The notes below the pieces were generated by a model that saw only the letters and a program-made list of their open reading frames with translations, had not been told where the DNA came from and did no database searches. Shown here one piece after another: positions 19,314 to 30,723 of a DNA stretch of 64,000 nucleotides. This DNA is from Ceratorhiza oryzae-sativae (Eukaryota; Basidiomycota; Agaricomycetes; Cantharellales; Ceratobasidiaceae). The stretch spans positions 202,164 to 266,163 of the forward strand of contig JARWMV010000017.1 in assembly GCA_030998015.1 (NCBI GenBank), written 5' to 3'. The position numbers and the translations under genes were made by a program. Position 1 is the first letter of the stretch; each line of letters opens with the position of its first letter.

Positions 19314-19407
19314 TTACACTGCAACGCTCATCATGCCCAGGAAAAGAATATTTTATTATGTGACTGTATACAAAAAAGCAGAAACAAAGTTAACGACAGA
19401 CAAATGC

Positions 19408-21804
19408 CTAGGCGGTCGAGGTGCTGTTTGCAAGATAAGGCTGGCACACGTTGGGATCAGTCAGCTTGGTCGGGTCCTTGTCGAAATATCCTGCCGCAAG
19501 AGAATCGAGGTAGGACCTGTATGAAATTGGATAAGCAACATTTTCATCAAATTTATAAGGATGGGCTCACCAGGCAGGGCTGAAGACGGAACCCTCTTCA
19601 ACTCGGAAGTTCCAGAATATCCAGCCGTCAGCTTGGCCAGCGTAAATGTACTTCTGAGCGTCAGCCCCTATTGAACGCGTCACGAATTAGCACCAACAAA
19701 ATACTCGAGCAAAGAACCTACACTGATGGAGGAAGCTTGCATTGCTGCAAAATTCGTGGCCAACGACCATTCACCAAAGAACATAGGACGATTGTTCTCA
19801 GCGGTAGCTCTCGTGACGCGGTCAGTGTCTACACAAGTCGATTAGAGCTGTGCGGACTTCCAGGCATATAATACGCTTACTGCAAATAACTTTCAAGTAC
19901 GACTCCGCATTGGGATCAGCGACACCGCCTACATTCATGTTAAGAAAAGCCTAGCGCTTGGCACAACACAAGAACTTACCAAATGCGAAGTACAAGTGGG
20001 CGTCATAAACTTGAGGCCCGATGGCGACATCAGCCGGGTTTCTGGAATCATAGCTTGGTAAAAGTATGGTAAACAGATAATGGTTACGCACGGTGGGTCA
20101 TTGTACTGCCAATCCTTGTTCATGAATCTTTTAACAAATCAGAATCAATATCTATGCTGAAACGCAAATACTCACGCGGTGCTCAGGCACTGGCGATTCG
20201 AACCGGCTCCGAGAATATAACCCTTCTTGTGGTGAGAGTGCCTCTCTTCGATATGCCTCTCGAGGCTGTATCCGTGCGGGACACGCTTGTCTCCAGCCAG
20301 AGCAGCAACAACTCCCTTGATAGTTCCGCCAACAGACTCGAGCAAGGTCGCGTCCAGAGCGTCGGTGTTAGTCAGTCGAGGGGTTCCGTACTCCTTTCGC
20401 ATCGCCGCGTCCGCATCGGACATACTTCCCACCGTACGTTTCACGTGCCAAGCGGGAATACCCAGCTCTCGAGCACTGTCTTGGATACACGAGGCTATCT
20501 CCACCAGAAGGGGTTGTATAGCTTCGTCAACCTTCCTGGATAGACCCAGGAGACCCCCACTGAGCACAGAGGTGAAATCAAAGACCGCGTTGTCCAGCAA
20601 TTTTGTGTAATCAGCGTCATCGCAAGTAATGCCCATAACAAGCTCGACCAAGCGAACAACCTTGACGAATTTACGCTCGTCTAAAAACCAGGTAGACCGT
20701 CAATCATGCTCTGTGATTTGTTTTTTCTAAACTTACAGTCCCCAAGCCCGGGAGTTTTGTTGTAGTCCATCTCGGGCTCATTGATCGCCTCAATGGCAAA
20801 CACATTGCTGAAATCAGGATCCAAGTGCGACATGGCGGTCATCACACCGGCCCAAATCAACGCACGATTATAGTTTTCGTCTTTCTATAAAACCGGTCTA
20901 GTGGGCAGAAAGAGCAGGGCTGATTGATGACTCACGTAGAACCCCACAGTGTGGCTACACTGCCCAGCGAACATTTGGTTGGCGGAGGATACTCCCGGAA
21001 GAGCGTGCAAGTCCAACATTGCGTGAATGCCCTTGGCTTTCAGCATCCTCAAGCCCTTTTTGAGCCACGCCATACCACCTCTAGGCTGTAGACCCAAAGA
21101 TGAGAAAAGATGCAGGACGATACGGGGGATCCACATACGAAGTATTCTGTCGAGCGGTCGACCAACCCTTCGACGATCCAAAAACCCATCGGGATGCGCA
21201 CAGTATTGAGACCTGCATCAGCAATCTTGTCGACGTGCTCTTGTGTGAACCAGGTTGACCTGGGGAGGTCACGTTAGAGTATATCGCTTATAGAGGTCCT
21301 AATGACATACCAATGCTGCGCAAAAACCTTGTCGGCTTGCTCCTGTCCTAGCTTCTTCACAAGACCACTGTAGAGATCCTTTGTTAGCATTGAGGCTTGA
21401 TTCTTAAACAAAGCCTAGTACTAACTATTCACTAGCCGCGCAAGTGGAACAGTCGCTACACGTTTCTCCGCCCATGCTTTTCCATTCGTTTGGCACTGGT
21501 GATCAATTGGTAAGCGCTTCGAACTTCCCTAAAGAAAAACGCTCGAGCTCACACATCCAAGGCTCAGTGAGAAGCCTTTAGCCGCCAAGGCACTGTCAGC
21601 GACGATGCGTATATTTCTAAGAAAGGTGACGACATACCAGCTACCAAGCTACGTTGAGATGTCAGACTTTTTGTCTTCTAGGTACTAGGATATCAAACTT
21701 ACGTTTACGCCGTAGACCTTATCTACGGGCAATCCATTATTTGCGGCATAGGTAGCGGCTGCGGCCAGCAACCCAGTCGCGCAAGCTACGGAGCAAAATC
21801 TCAT
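19408..21804 (-). CDS. Secreted glycoside hydrolase family 5 (exo-beta-glucanase type)
   Basis: A probable secreted beta-glucanase acting on fungal or plant cell-wall glucan. The N-terminus MRFCSVACATGLLAAAATYA is a good signal peptide (ATG at 21804). The GH5 barrel is recognised by NTVRIPMGFWIVEGLVDR, RMLKAKGIHAMLDLHALPG, the acid/base glutamate in FAIEAINEPEMDY, and the nucleophile glutamate in MFFGEWSLATNF. Near the end are WIFWNFRVEEG and a stop at 19408-19410. Many short introns split it. A long segment (about 20170-20650) lies between the two catalytic motifs and contains a helical stretch not found in small GH5 enzymes; NDPPNPADVAIGPQVYDAHL follows it. Similar proteins occur widely in basidiomycetes. 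The exact substrate cannot be told from sequence alone. Confidence 0.85.
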
Positions 21805-22879
21805 CTCTGGCGGGATGAGTGACGAAAGTTTTCAACAGAGATTAAAGAAGCGACAGTATCCTCAAGAGAGTGTGCCCGAGAGCAGGAAGGTCCAGGGAAA
21901 ATAGAGATGGGTCATGCTGCTTGTCCGGGTCGAGTTTATATGCAAGGACCTCGCGGAGTGCTCGGCGTGGACCAGGGGATTTTTCTGAACAGAGGCCTCT
22001 TCTGTTCAGTGATGCTCTTCCGGAAGCGTATGCGCAAGGCTGAGCTCAGGTTCTCCTCCAGATGGTTAGCAGGCTGAGACAGAGGTGGGCCAGAAAATAC
22101 CCGGTGGCAACCGTCACCTCATGGCATATGCTGGTGCTTGCCATGCCGCGACCGCCAGACCGGCCTTTTCATAGCCGTCGCTATGAGTCCGTCTGCGTCG
22201 AGGCGTGCACATCGCTTGAAGGAAGCCAAAGTTTGTCTGACTGTTGGCACGTTGCCGTTTGATAAGAAGATCAGCCCCGCAAGGACCTGCTCCTGAGCTA
22301 ACCCAGCCTTCTATCCAGGATCGGCCAACCACCAGATCAATTGAGATATCACCAACACTTCCGTAAAATCATTGCCCGTTCGCCCACGGTTGGGCCCGCG
22401 ACTGTATGCTCTCGAGCTGGGCCCGCGGCGAACGGCAGGGTATGGAAACTTGTGTGATCCAGATTATCTTCGCGTCCAATAATGTCACCAACCAGTGGCG
22501 TTTGCCGTCGACAGTGACCGCCATATTCTCTGGCCAATTTCCAACTTCGGGCATTCTCAAATTCAATTAATACGCCAAGTTATTTCATGGTCGGTTGGAA
22601 ACTACATATTGCATTTATATAAATTCAGGTTTCGTTTGCGTGGAATGGATCTGTGGGAAACACGAGGCCACAATGCTGAGTGAGCGCTCCAAAGCGCACT
22701 TAGACTGACACGTTGACGTAGGCTCGCTAGAAATTGGGGGATTCGCAGCGGAAGGATATATATTCGACGTTGTATATACCAGTCAGATACTGAGCACTCA
22801 CAACGCTGATCACTATAAACCCCCATGGTCCAAGAGTAGATTCCACCCTTGCTACACGTGGATTGGGGTCTACGAGCAC
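21805..22879. other. Intergenic, no gene recognised
   Basis: Upstream region of the GH5 gene and left flank of the hAT insertion. Open frames at 22062-22262, 22369-22566 and 22602-22916 overlap each other on both strands and show no domain. I see no RNA gene. Confidence 0.45.
22872..22879. repeat. Left copy of 8-bp target-site duplication
   Basis: ACGAGCAC directly precedes the left hAT terminus and is repeated exactly at 26152-26159, after the right terminus. Eight-base duplications are diagnostic of hAT integration. Confidence 0.9.
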
Positions 22880-25800
22880 CAGTGTTGGTAATAACACATG
22901 TTATCGTGTTAGTCAATGTTACTTATGTAATCGGTCAAAGTTATGTCAAAGTTAATGTCATATGTTAGAGCCACGTGATTACATGCGCAAAGAGACTGGC
23001 AACAGGCGAAGCGTAGAGCAAGTAGATACACACAACTGATTAGTTTAAGACATTGCTCAAGGAGTTTGGTCAGATACAACTGGGTAAAATGTCTCTTGTG
23101 TGGCTAAATCATATATCTCGAGCTCTTTCTGTAAGTTAACAAGTCCACCTTTCATGAAGACATCCAAACCTTGCCCCTCGGAGTTGGAATAGCTATAGTT
23201 AAATAGTTCAGCCAGCGTAATAGCAATTTGTGTGCTGAAGAAGGTTTGCGATTGCCAAGAGGTAGTACTGGGTTCGGGCTTGATGGGTGCCTCAAACTCC
23301 TCATCTTGCAGATCCTTGTTGTCCAATACATCTTGCTGGAGCCTTGCTGCGAGCACAGCAATGTCATGAGATGCAGGATCTTCGTCCATCATGTCAATAT
23401 CGGCAACTTCTTCTGCGGTCTTGTCATGCTGATCAGTATTCAATTCTGGGCTGGGAGCGACTGAACTTGTAGGGTGAATAGATAACCCACCAAATTGGTG
23501 TTGTAGATGGGCTCAAGTTAGTCCCTCAGCAGCATGCTTGCACTTCAGGTCCATTCGTACAACCGCCATGTCAAATACCTTATCAAAGGCAAGTTGAGCT
23601 TGGCGCTTTGTGTGAATGTGACCCATTTTGCTGAATAGCCTCTCACATCCAGCAGAGTTAGCTACAATTGACAGCACATGGATAGCAAGGTGTGCTAGCT
23701 GGTGGCGGCCGGAGTTTGGCGTCTTGTATGCAAGTAGCCCTGACCAGATGCTGACAAGGTTGATTGGTCGGCCCTATAGTGTATTTAGATTGTTATCAAC
23801 AGTATATCTATGCATCTTGAAATAGACAACCTACTGCATGCTCATAGGATAGTCGAAGCTCTTCGTAGTCCCATCTATCAGGATGAAACTCATTACAGCC
23901 CTCATAATGGTCCAGGAATGCCTTGTGCAACTCCAGATCATTCTCCATCTGGAACACACAACAGAATACACACTTTGCTACTCCATATAGAGACAATCAA
24001 TTGAGTTGCATGTTTTGGGGGTTGAAGAGTCAAGCTTGAATGAATGGATTTAGGAAAACGGCCAGAATAAAGGGATCTTGATTGGTTTTTGACCATCAAC
24101 GTTCAAGACTGGCCAAAATACATCATTGGACTTTGGGATCAAGACCTTGCACTGAATATGTGTGATAAAGTCAACCAAGTTCAACCAATATGTGATCAAG
24201 CCAGGTTGTGGGTGCTTGAGAAATGTTTGCTGCAATGGCAAGGGGCTCAAGATAGTGTTTAAGCCTATTTAAGAATACATCAGTCAGCCAAAGCAATGTG
24301 TAAGAAGCAAAAGCCATTCACTTGCTGAGCTTACACCAAAACCCTGGGTCTTCTATATTCCTTATAATTTTTTCGACTAGCTGCTTATTCTCTGAGGATC
24401 AACCAGCACTATCCCAGAATGCCTCAGGTTTAAGTGTTACCAGAGAGTGGGGTGTATGAGACTTGGAAATCAAGCTAGAGAAGGACAGAAAGTGAGCGGT
24501 CCAGCATGTAATTGATGGTACACTGAAGCTATGCATCCTGCCAGTTGCCCAAACTTGTTCTTTGTGCAGGAGACCAAGTAAATAAGAGTGATTTAACATC
24601 CACTTGATTATCTCTATTGCGTCCACTGCAGTGCTCACAAGCCCAGATTTGAGACACAGAATATCTCCAACAACCAGATTCACCTATCGAAGCACAAATC
24701 AGAGTAATCAATCACATATATTCACATCTTTACTTACCTGATGTGCCCAGCAGTCAAAAACCAGTATATGAGGCTGCATGCAATGCAAGCAAACTTGCAT
24801 TGCCCTGGAATCACCTCCTGCATCTGAAACCCATGCAATGACACGTACACCATAGTCCTTTTCCACCTTGTCAATGTCTGAGAGCACAGCATTTAAGTGA
24901 TTTTCTGCTGTCTTGCATTGGGCCGACATATCATGAACCTTGACAGTATAAGTCTGGTCACAAATGAGTATCATATCAGAATAAACTATAGAAAAATAAC
25001 TTCACCTTGTAATTGACTGACAACATCAATGCTAGCAAGTAGTTCTGTTTAATATTCTTCCAGCCATCGCTCATGCCTGTTGCTATATGCCCTTTTACAG
25101 CTTCACACATTGATGCATTGGCAAGCTTGACCTCCTGGCATAATACATCACCAGACAGCTTGTGCCAATCAGGAAGCTTGGCTTCAGGAACCCAGTTCTG
25201 GAAGAATAGTTGGGTCTGAGGTTGATTGATTGCATGCCACAAGAATCTGTTGGCCACCCAAAGCCTACAGAGGTCAGACTCAAAGCGCTTCTGGTCCTCT
25301 TTTGATAGGCCACCCCACAACCCAGGTGTACCTGATATCTGGTGGTCCACAGGTTGCGACACTTCATGAGGGGCATTGGATGTGGTACAGCTTGGTGTAC
25401 GCAAGCTGGTTTCATTCTCTAGGTGTGTTTTGGCTTGTGGATCTATGAGCTTGCATCTCTTAATGTGAGCCTTGAAGCCTTCTTGTCTTCCTGAGACAGG
25501 CTTGACTAATGTTTGGGCTAAAGTAAATATGATCAGTAGGCTATTTTAGCTGGTGGTCAAAAATTATCTGTACCCCATTCCTTTGGCTCGGTGTCTGAAC
25601 AAACCAATACAAGTGAGCCACTCTCCCTGGCAGCATCTTCTTGGTGAAGAACGTCAATTTTTTCGTTCAAGCATGCATTACACCAAGCATTGAGAAAGGT
25701 ACCATTTTTGCTGTGATAATCCTTTGCAGATTTGGCATTGTTTGAAGGGCTCCAAGATGAGAAATAATCCCAGTGCCATAGTTTTGGGGGCATTATGAAT

Positions 25801-26151
25801 GGTTCAGCAAAGTGATTGGGAGGGGAAAGGCTGAGGCAAGGTAAAAAAGTATGAAGGAAATACAACACATTAGCCCTGAGCCTTATATATGTGCATGAGC
25901 AATGCTCTAGATGATTCCAGCACACCAAAGACACCTGTAGCTTGCTCAGCTCTTAGTGATCCCGCCAGAGTCTGACTGTAAGTGTTTGGCCTCTATTTAC
26001 ATTCGGAATGACTAATCAAGTCTCGGCCTCGGCTAGAGGTCCGCGAATTTCAACTGACATTGACATTGCCATGTCAGACATCACGTGCTTGACATTGACT
26101 CGGCTAACATGTATGTAAATTTAACAGTGTTAATGTCAATTACCAACACTG
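22880..26151 (-). mobile_element. hAT-family DNA transposon, 3,272 bp, with TIRs and 8-bp TSD
   Basis: The ends are exact 13-bp inverted repeats, CAGTGTTGGTAAT at 22880-22892 and its reverse complement at 26139-26151. They are flanked by a perfect 8-bp duplication (ACGAGCAC). Subterminal sequence is rich in short repeats resembling TTAATGTCA and TAACATG on both sides. It encodes one hAT-like transposase on the minus strand. The intact duplication and ends point to a fairly recent insertion. Nonsense codons in the transposase suggest the copy is no longer autonomous. The right end lies about 280 bp upstream of the Atg101 start codon. Confidence 0.92.
23057..25793 (-). pseudogene. hAT transposase, decayed
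   Basis: The reading starts at ATG 25793 (MPPKLWHWDYF). A short N-terminal part and a finger-like segment (FKAHIKRCKL) follow, then a DUF659/RNase H-like core with VIAWVSDAGGDSRAMQ and HILVFDCWAHQ. The C-terminal dimerisation region reads PNSGRHQLAHLAIHVLSIVA, then NSAGCERLFSKMGHIHTKR, the classic hAT C-terminal block. A few introns are plausible. In-frame TGA codons at 24399-24401 and just after the dimerisation block (about 23513) interrupt frames that otherwise continue well to 23057. One further frame slip is suspected near 24070. Both TGA codons would be CGA by a single C-to-T change. It is probably inactive, though host splicing could alter this. Confidence 0.85.
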
Positions 26152-26159
26152 ACGAGCAC
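26152..26159. repeat. Right copy of 8-bp target-site duplication
   Basis: ACGAGCAC follows the right hAT terminus and is identical to 22872-22879. Confidence 0.9.
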
Positions 26160-26433
26160 AGGCGAGTCGCGTGACTCGATCAAGCCGGCTGATGTAATCG
26201 TCATCGCCGTATTGGTTACTCCTTGCCACGACCTTCAACATCTCGGCAGACCGTCAAACTCTAAATCACTCAGAATCTTGTGACTCCTCGATATAGCCTG
26301 AATAATATATAGCCGAACTCGTGCTCGAACTTGCGCAATTGCCATCTCCACGCTGATTACTGGACCATACGAATTCAAGACTTGGTGACTTTATTCCAAC
26401 TCTTGTGCAGCTCGATAGCGATTTCTGCCTGTT

Positions 26434-27144
26434 ATGGATACTGGTCCTGTCAACGTTGTATTCGAATTTGTGCGTATCTCTGAGCCGTCCGGAAGGGTCT
26501 GTCACTAAGATGTTCTTGGCGAGTTAGAAAGTAGACAGGGACTTGACAAAGGAACTGTTAAAGGGGGTCATACATGCAATACTTTTTCATCGGGCGTTTG
26601 GCTCCGTAAAGCCAACTACACGGGATGCGTTAGATGTTACGCTGGTTGGGATTGCGGCCTCGTTTTCTGTCAAAACTAACTGATAGCATTTTGCAGCCTG
26701 CTATAGACGATGACCAACTCAACAGAGAAGTAGAGCGGAAGGTGGATCAGTTCCAGAGACTGCTGGAAGACTCTCAGGGCATCGGCAGCGCTGGACGCAA
26801 GCGCGGACAGATGACCGTAGTGCTTTCAGAAATCCGAGCGAAAAAGGCGTGGTTTTCTACGGGCGAGGTACGTCCCGTTCTCCTGCTAGGGGAATATATT
26901 CTTACTTGTCGAGCAGGAGGAAGTCCCGTGGGAAGAATGGACCATTGTGATCGAAGCACATTCAAAGCAAGCCATCCCAAGAGCAACCACGAGCCAGGCT
27001 CTGGCTCAAGCGCTCTATCGTATTATTGTACATACGAGCTCCGCGCGAGGTCGGGAGATAGTTCCTCCCATTCGAACTGCCACAACTGGCCTAAGTCCAT
27101 TCCCCTACTCTATCCGAGGCAAGGTTGGAAGTACGGAGGTTTAA
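26434..27144 (+). CDS. atg101: Autophagy-related protein 101 (HORMA-fold Atg1-complex subunit)
   Basis: Atg101 pairs with Atg13 through HORMA domains in the autophagy-initiation (Atg1/ULK) complex. Four exons join well: MDTGPVNVVFEF, intron, then KVDRDLTKELLKGVIHAILF and HRAFGSVKPTTRDALDVTL; a 55-bp intron; PAIDDDQLNREVERKVDQFQ; then VVLSEIRAKKAWFSTGE, which holds the conserved Trp-Phe pair of the WF finger; a 49-bp intron; EEVPWEEWTIVIEAH; and GREIVPPIRTATTGLSPFPY close to the end. About 183 residues, slightly shorter than the human protein (218). The final TAA is at 27142-27144. The hAT element ends about 280 bp upstream and may separate the gene from distal promoter elements. Budding yeast lacks Atg101, but many filamentous fungi keep it. 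Confidence 0.85.
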
Positions 27145-27315
27145 GCCTCGGTTGTAATCTTACGTTCCTTCCTTTCTGAGAAGTTGGTCGATATTTATTG
27201 ACGTATAGCAAATGTTACGTAAATAAATGGGACTTTGGCCAATCGCGTGGGTTAGGCGCGCGCGTGACATCGTTCAGCTCATCATCAGCCACGCAACCAC
27301 CAAGAGTCTCGGTGC

Positions 27316-29131
27316 ATGATAATGCCCCATAGTATCGCAACACATCTCGGTCTCGGAAGCGATCATTTCCCACTTATTCACAGCTCATTGGTACGGATTA
27401 CGCCATATTTCGATGAAGGGTTCCGCGTTGTTCTCGTCGGAGCCGTGTTCGACTTGACAAGACGCATCTGTGAGATAGCCTGGGAGTGGGTTGTTGCAAG
27501 TGAGTAAACTAGAGTGAATTTATAAATAAATAAAATCGAAACTAAACAAAGTCAAAGCCTTTACAGTGACCGCGACCTTTGAGTCAGAGGACGAAACATA
27601 CAAGTGGATAACTGAATGGCTCGAAGGTAGGCGCAGCACTCTCAAACTTTGTACCTATTCCCATGCGATGCTTTTACAAGAACAGCCAACCTATTCCACT
27701 TCGCGAGAGTTTGAAGTTATTGCCAAACGCCGAACTCTCATAGGATCGAACCTCTCTGACCTTGAATCGCAAAGCGAGCGTAGATCCACTTCCAAGGATC
27801 TAGCATCTTATTTCCCTGCACGAGGTCAGTGAGCTTGATGACCTTAATGTATTGTATATTTGATCCTTTTCGACTAGACACCTCCCATTGGTTGGTTCAC
27901 CGGTTTCGTCCTCTACGAGTTCTAAGATCTCGCTCGATGGTGGATCAGTATCGGAGCCTGGAAGTGGTTAAGCTTACGTATGGTGCCGCTTGTTGCGCAA
28001 AGCGCGTTAAAGTTAACTGATGGATGTCTAGGATGCTTTCAATCACCCAGGGCCCACTTAAACGGCTGATAGAGCATGCAGGTGTCCGACATCGAGCTCG
28101 TGACCTCACTGGGATAACGATATACATCGGTGATCAGCGGGTTACAATAATCTTCTCGAAAAGATTATTCCGGCTTGACCCTTTGGATACAGGTATGGGA
28201 ACTGGAAACGGCTGACGTCAAAACCCCACCGAAACTACGCAAGTGTGGTGCTTGATCCAAAGATGAAAGAGCGTCTGTTCAGCGATGTAAAAGACTTTCT
28301 GGAAGGAAAAGAATGGTACGCTCAGCGGGGTATCCCATATCGTCGCGGATATCTGCTATTTGGTAAGAAAATCCTTACCTGCGCAGTAGTCAACCAGCAC
28401 TTAAATATCTTTCAGGCACCCCAGGGGCGGGAAAGACGAGTTCGATTCACGCACTTGCTAGCGAGCTTGGGCTGGATATTTACATTGTCCCACTCTCTCT
28501 AAAGGCGTCTGTTCATCTCGGTTGATTATAATTACCTATGGCTGATGGTTTGATAGAATCGACGATGGCGTGCTATCGGATCTCATCACGTCCATGCCAC
28601 AGCGCTGTATCCTGCTTTACGAAGATATTGATGCCGCATTCAGCAGCCGGACTGAACAGGGGAATACCGACACGACTCTGCGATCCGGCGTGACATTGTC
28701 TGGCCTGTTGAACACAATTGATGGCGTTCAAGCACAGGAAGGGTGTTTATTATTTGCTACCAGCAACCATCCCGAGCATCTCGACCCTGCGCTAATTCGG
28801 CCAGTGAGCATTCCGATCCCCTAACCTCATAATAATAATGTTTTTTCGATGTTCGATTTTCGTACAGGGTCGTATGGATGTCAAAATTGAGTATACCCAT
28901 GCGACACAATGGCAGGCCGAACAGCTCTTTCGCCTATTTTATCCCTTTGGAGTCACCGAAGAAAAAGGTCCCTTTGATGCAGACGCGCGAAAATTTGCAG
29001 AAGCTATCCCAAAGTCTTGCCTATCTGTAGCCCAGCTTCAGGGATATTTGATGCGATATAAAGGGCGCCCACATGATGCCGCTCAGGATATTAAGGACTG
29101 GGTGGAACTGGAACTGGCTGGATCACGATGA
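27316..29131 (+). CDS. Bcs1-like AAA ATPase (mitochondrial chaperone family)
   Basis: A multi-exon gene of the BCS1 family. In yeast, Bcs1 moves the folded Rieske protein across the mitochondrial inner membrane; most fungi have many paralogues of unknown role. The N-terminal BCS1_N part shows VTATFESEDETYKWITEWL and TQGPLKRLIEHAGVRHRA. Next comes KPHRNYASVVLDPKMKERLF, then GIPYRRGYLLF and Walker A GTPGAGKTSSIHAL across an intron (about 28365-28415). Walker B is CILLYEDIDAAF. The sensor ATSNHPEHLDPALIRPGRMD is split by an intron. A C-terminal lid region ends at 29131. About 450 residues fits the family. A single transmembrane segment near the start (VVLVGAVFDLTRR region) is possible. It is a paralogue rather than certainly the true Bcs1 orthologue. 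Confidence 0.85.
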
Positions 29132-30039
29132 CTTCTAATTTGGGCATGTTTGGAGTAATTGCCCTGCATACATGGTCGGTGTCACTGTGAGCGTCTGATC
29201 AGAGTACCCATAAGCTAGTAACTAAGAACACTAGCTATCCGCATCAATGGAAATTATAACATTAATTTTATCTTTGGAGAATTTGCCCCTCATCTCAAGT
29301 TGCCTTACTTGACACGATTACATCCCGCCTGGTCGTACCGCGAGTGGGCAACAGCTCTGGTCAGCCCGCGTGAGCATAGAGCGCTCTCGGAGATTCCGAA
29401 GTACACTCTAGTTAAGCTCCGCTGATAGGCGCACGTTGGCGTTATCACCACATGGTTCAAGTAAATTTTTGAAGGACCGCGCATTCACAGATTCAGTAAC
29501 GAGCCGGCCCGCGTCACTTCGCCAACTCCGCCGGCACTGCCCGCACCCAATACCGAACATGTTGATAATTGTGTGGTCGATGAATGAGCGCTTGATAGAA
29601 TAAGGCCTCTTAGTTTTAGGAAGCCTTAGCAGTATATATATGCTTGAGTAGGAGATAGGTGGGACCTGGTATCGAGCAAGAGACTATGTATATGAGTATT
29701 TATACCATGTAGAGTGCATATAACCATAATAGTAAGGTGCATAACAAGGGGATAAATTAAAGATGAACAGCCATACGTGAATCAAGCTATACATGCAGTA
29801 CATCAAGAAACGATTAATACGCGAAATCATACAGCCTCGTCAGGCAGGGTATCGATCGGCGGCAAAACCGGCTGTTCAGGCGATTAGTCGATATCCTCAA
29901 TAGTACACTCAACGAAAAAGTTCAACACGGGTAAAACTTGTGTTAATGAGACCACTCGAGTATAAATACCAGCTGATAGTGCTGCTAATGTCAAAGCCAG
30001 CAGGCTCAATCAATTCGGCTCGACCACTACTTTGACAAT
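29132..30039. other. Intergenic, no gene recognised
   Basis: AT-rich spacer between the Bcs1-like gene and the CAP gene. No open frame with a recognisable domain. It includes the CAP gene promoter, with a TATAAATA-like sequence near 29961. Confidence 0.45.
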
Positions 30040-30723
30040 ATGGTTCATTTCACCTTTCCCATGTTTACTCTCCTGGCCATTGCAGTATCCGTATCTGCTA
30101 GCGAACAGCAGCAGTACCTTGACGCTCATGGTGCCGAAGCGCTAGTTTGGGATGATGAACTGGCGTCGTCGGCCCAGCGGTGGGCTATCCAGTGTAAATT
30201 CGAGGTAATTATACTTCATGTTATGGGATACATATTTTATGTTTTCCAATCCTCCATCCTAGCATAACTTATCCGGCCAAAACCTTGCTGTTGGAAGCGA
30301 TAGTTATTCGATTGAAACCGCGGTAGGGATGTGGAACGCTGAAAGGAGTAGGTCCACTTATTAACGGGTTTACCTTGTAATGATCGCAATAATGCCAGGC
30401 GACTATGACCCGTCCAACCCTCAGTATTCGCACTGGACTCAGGTGGTTTGGAAATCGACTACCTCATTGGGATGCTACATGGAAACATGCGCACCAGGCA
30501 CCATATTTGATGAAAGCCAGGGTGTAAGTGACTGGCTTCACAAGCGTATACCCTCATGAGTCGTTAATAATTCGCAACCTGTGTTTCAGCCGGTCAGCTA
30601 CGTGGTTTGTGATTACAGCCCACCGGGCAATGTAATCGGCCAGTTTGAGTAAGCCCCCCATTATCAATACCTCTATCGTCGTGCTAATCCCGCATGACAT
30701 CTAGCGAAAATGTCCAGCTGTAA
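30040..30723 (+). CDS. Small secreted CAP (PR-1/SCP) domain protein
   Basis: A secreted cysteine-rich CAP-superfamily protein of about 150 residues. Some fungal members bind sterols or act at the host surface. The start MVHFTFPMFTLLAIAVSVSA is a signal peptide. The CAP fold is recognised by ALVWDDELASSAQRWAIQC, NLSGQNLAVGSD, the CAP2 signature YSHWTQVVWKSTTSLGC, and VVCDYSPPGNVIGQF. Four short introns are needed; the last joins FD to ENVQL with the stop at 30721-30723. The region after EQQQYLDAH goes straight to GAEALVWDD, so the usual N/H-x-x-R-x-x-H helix segment of PR-1 proteins is shortened by about five residues. That would remove one of the conserved cavity histidines. Confidence 0.85.
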
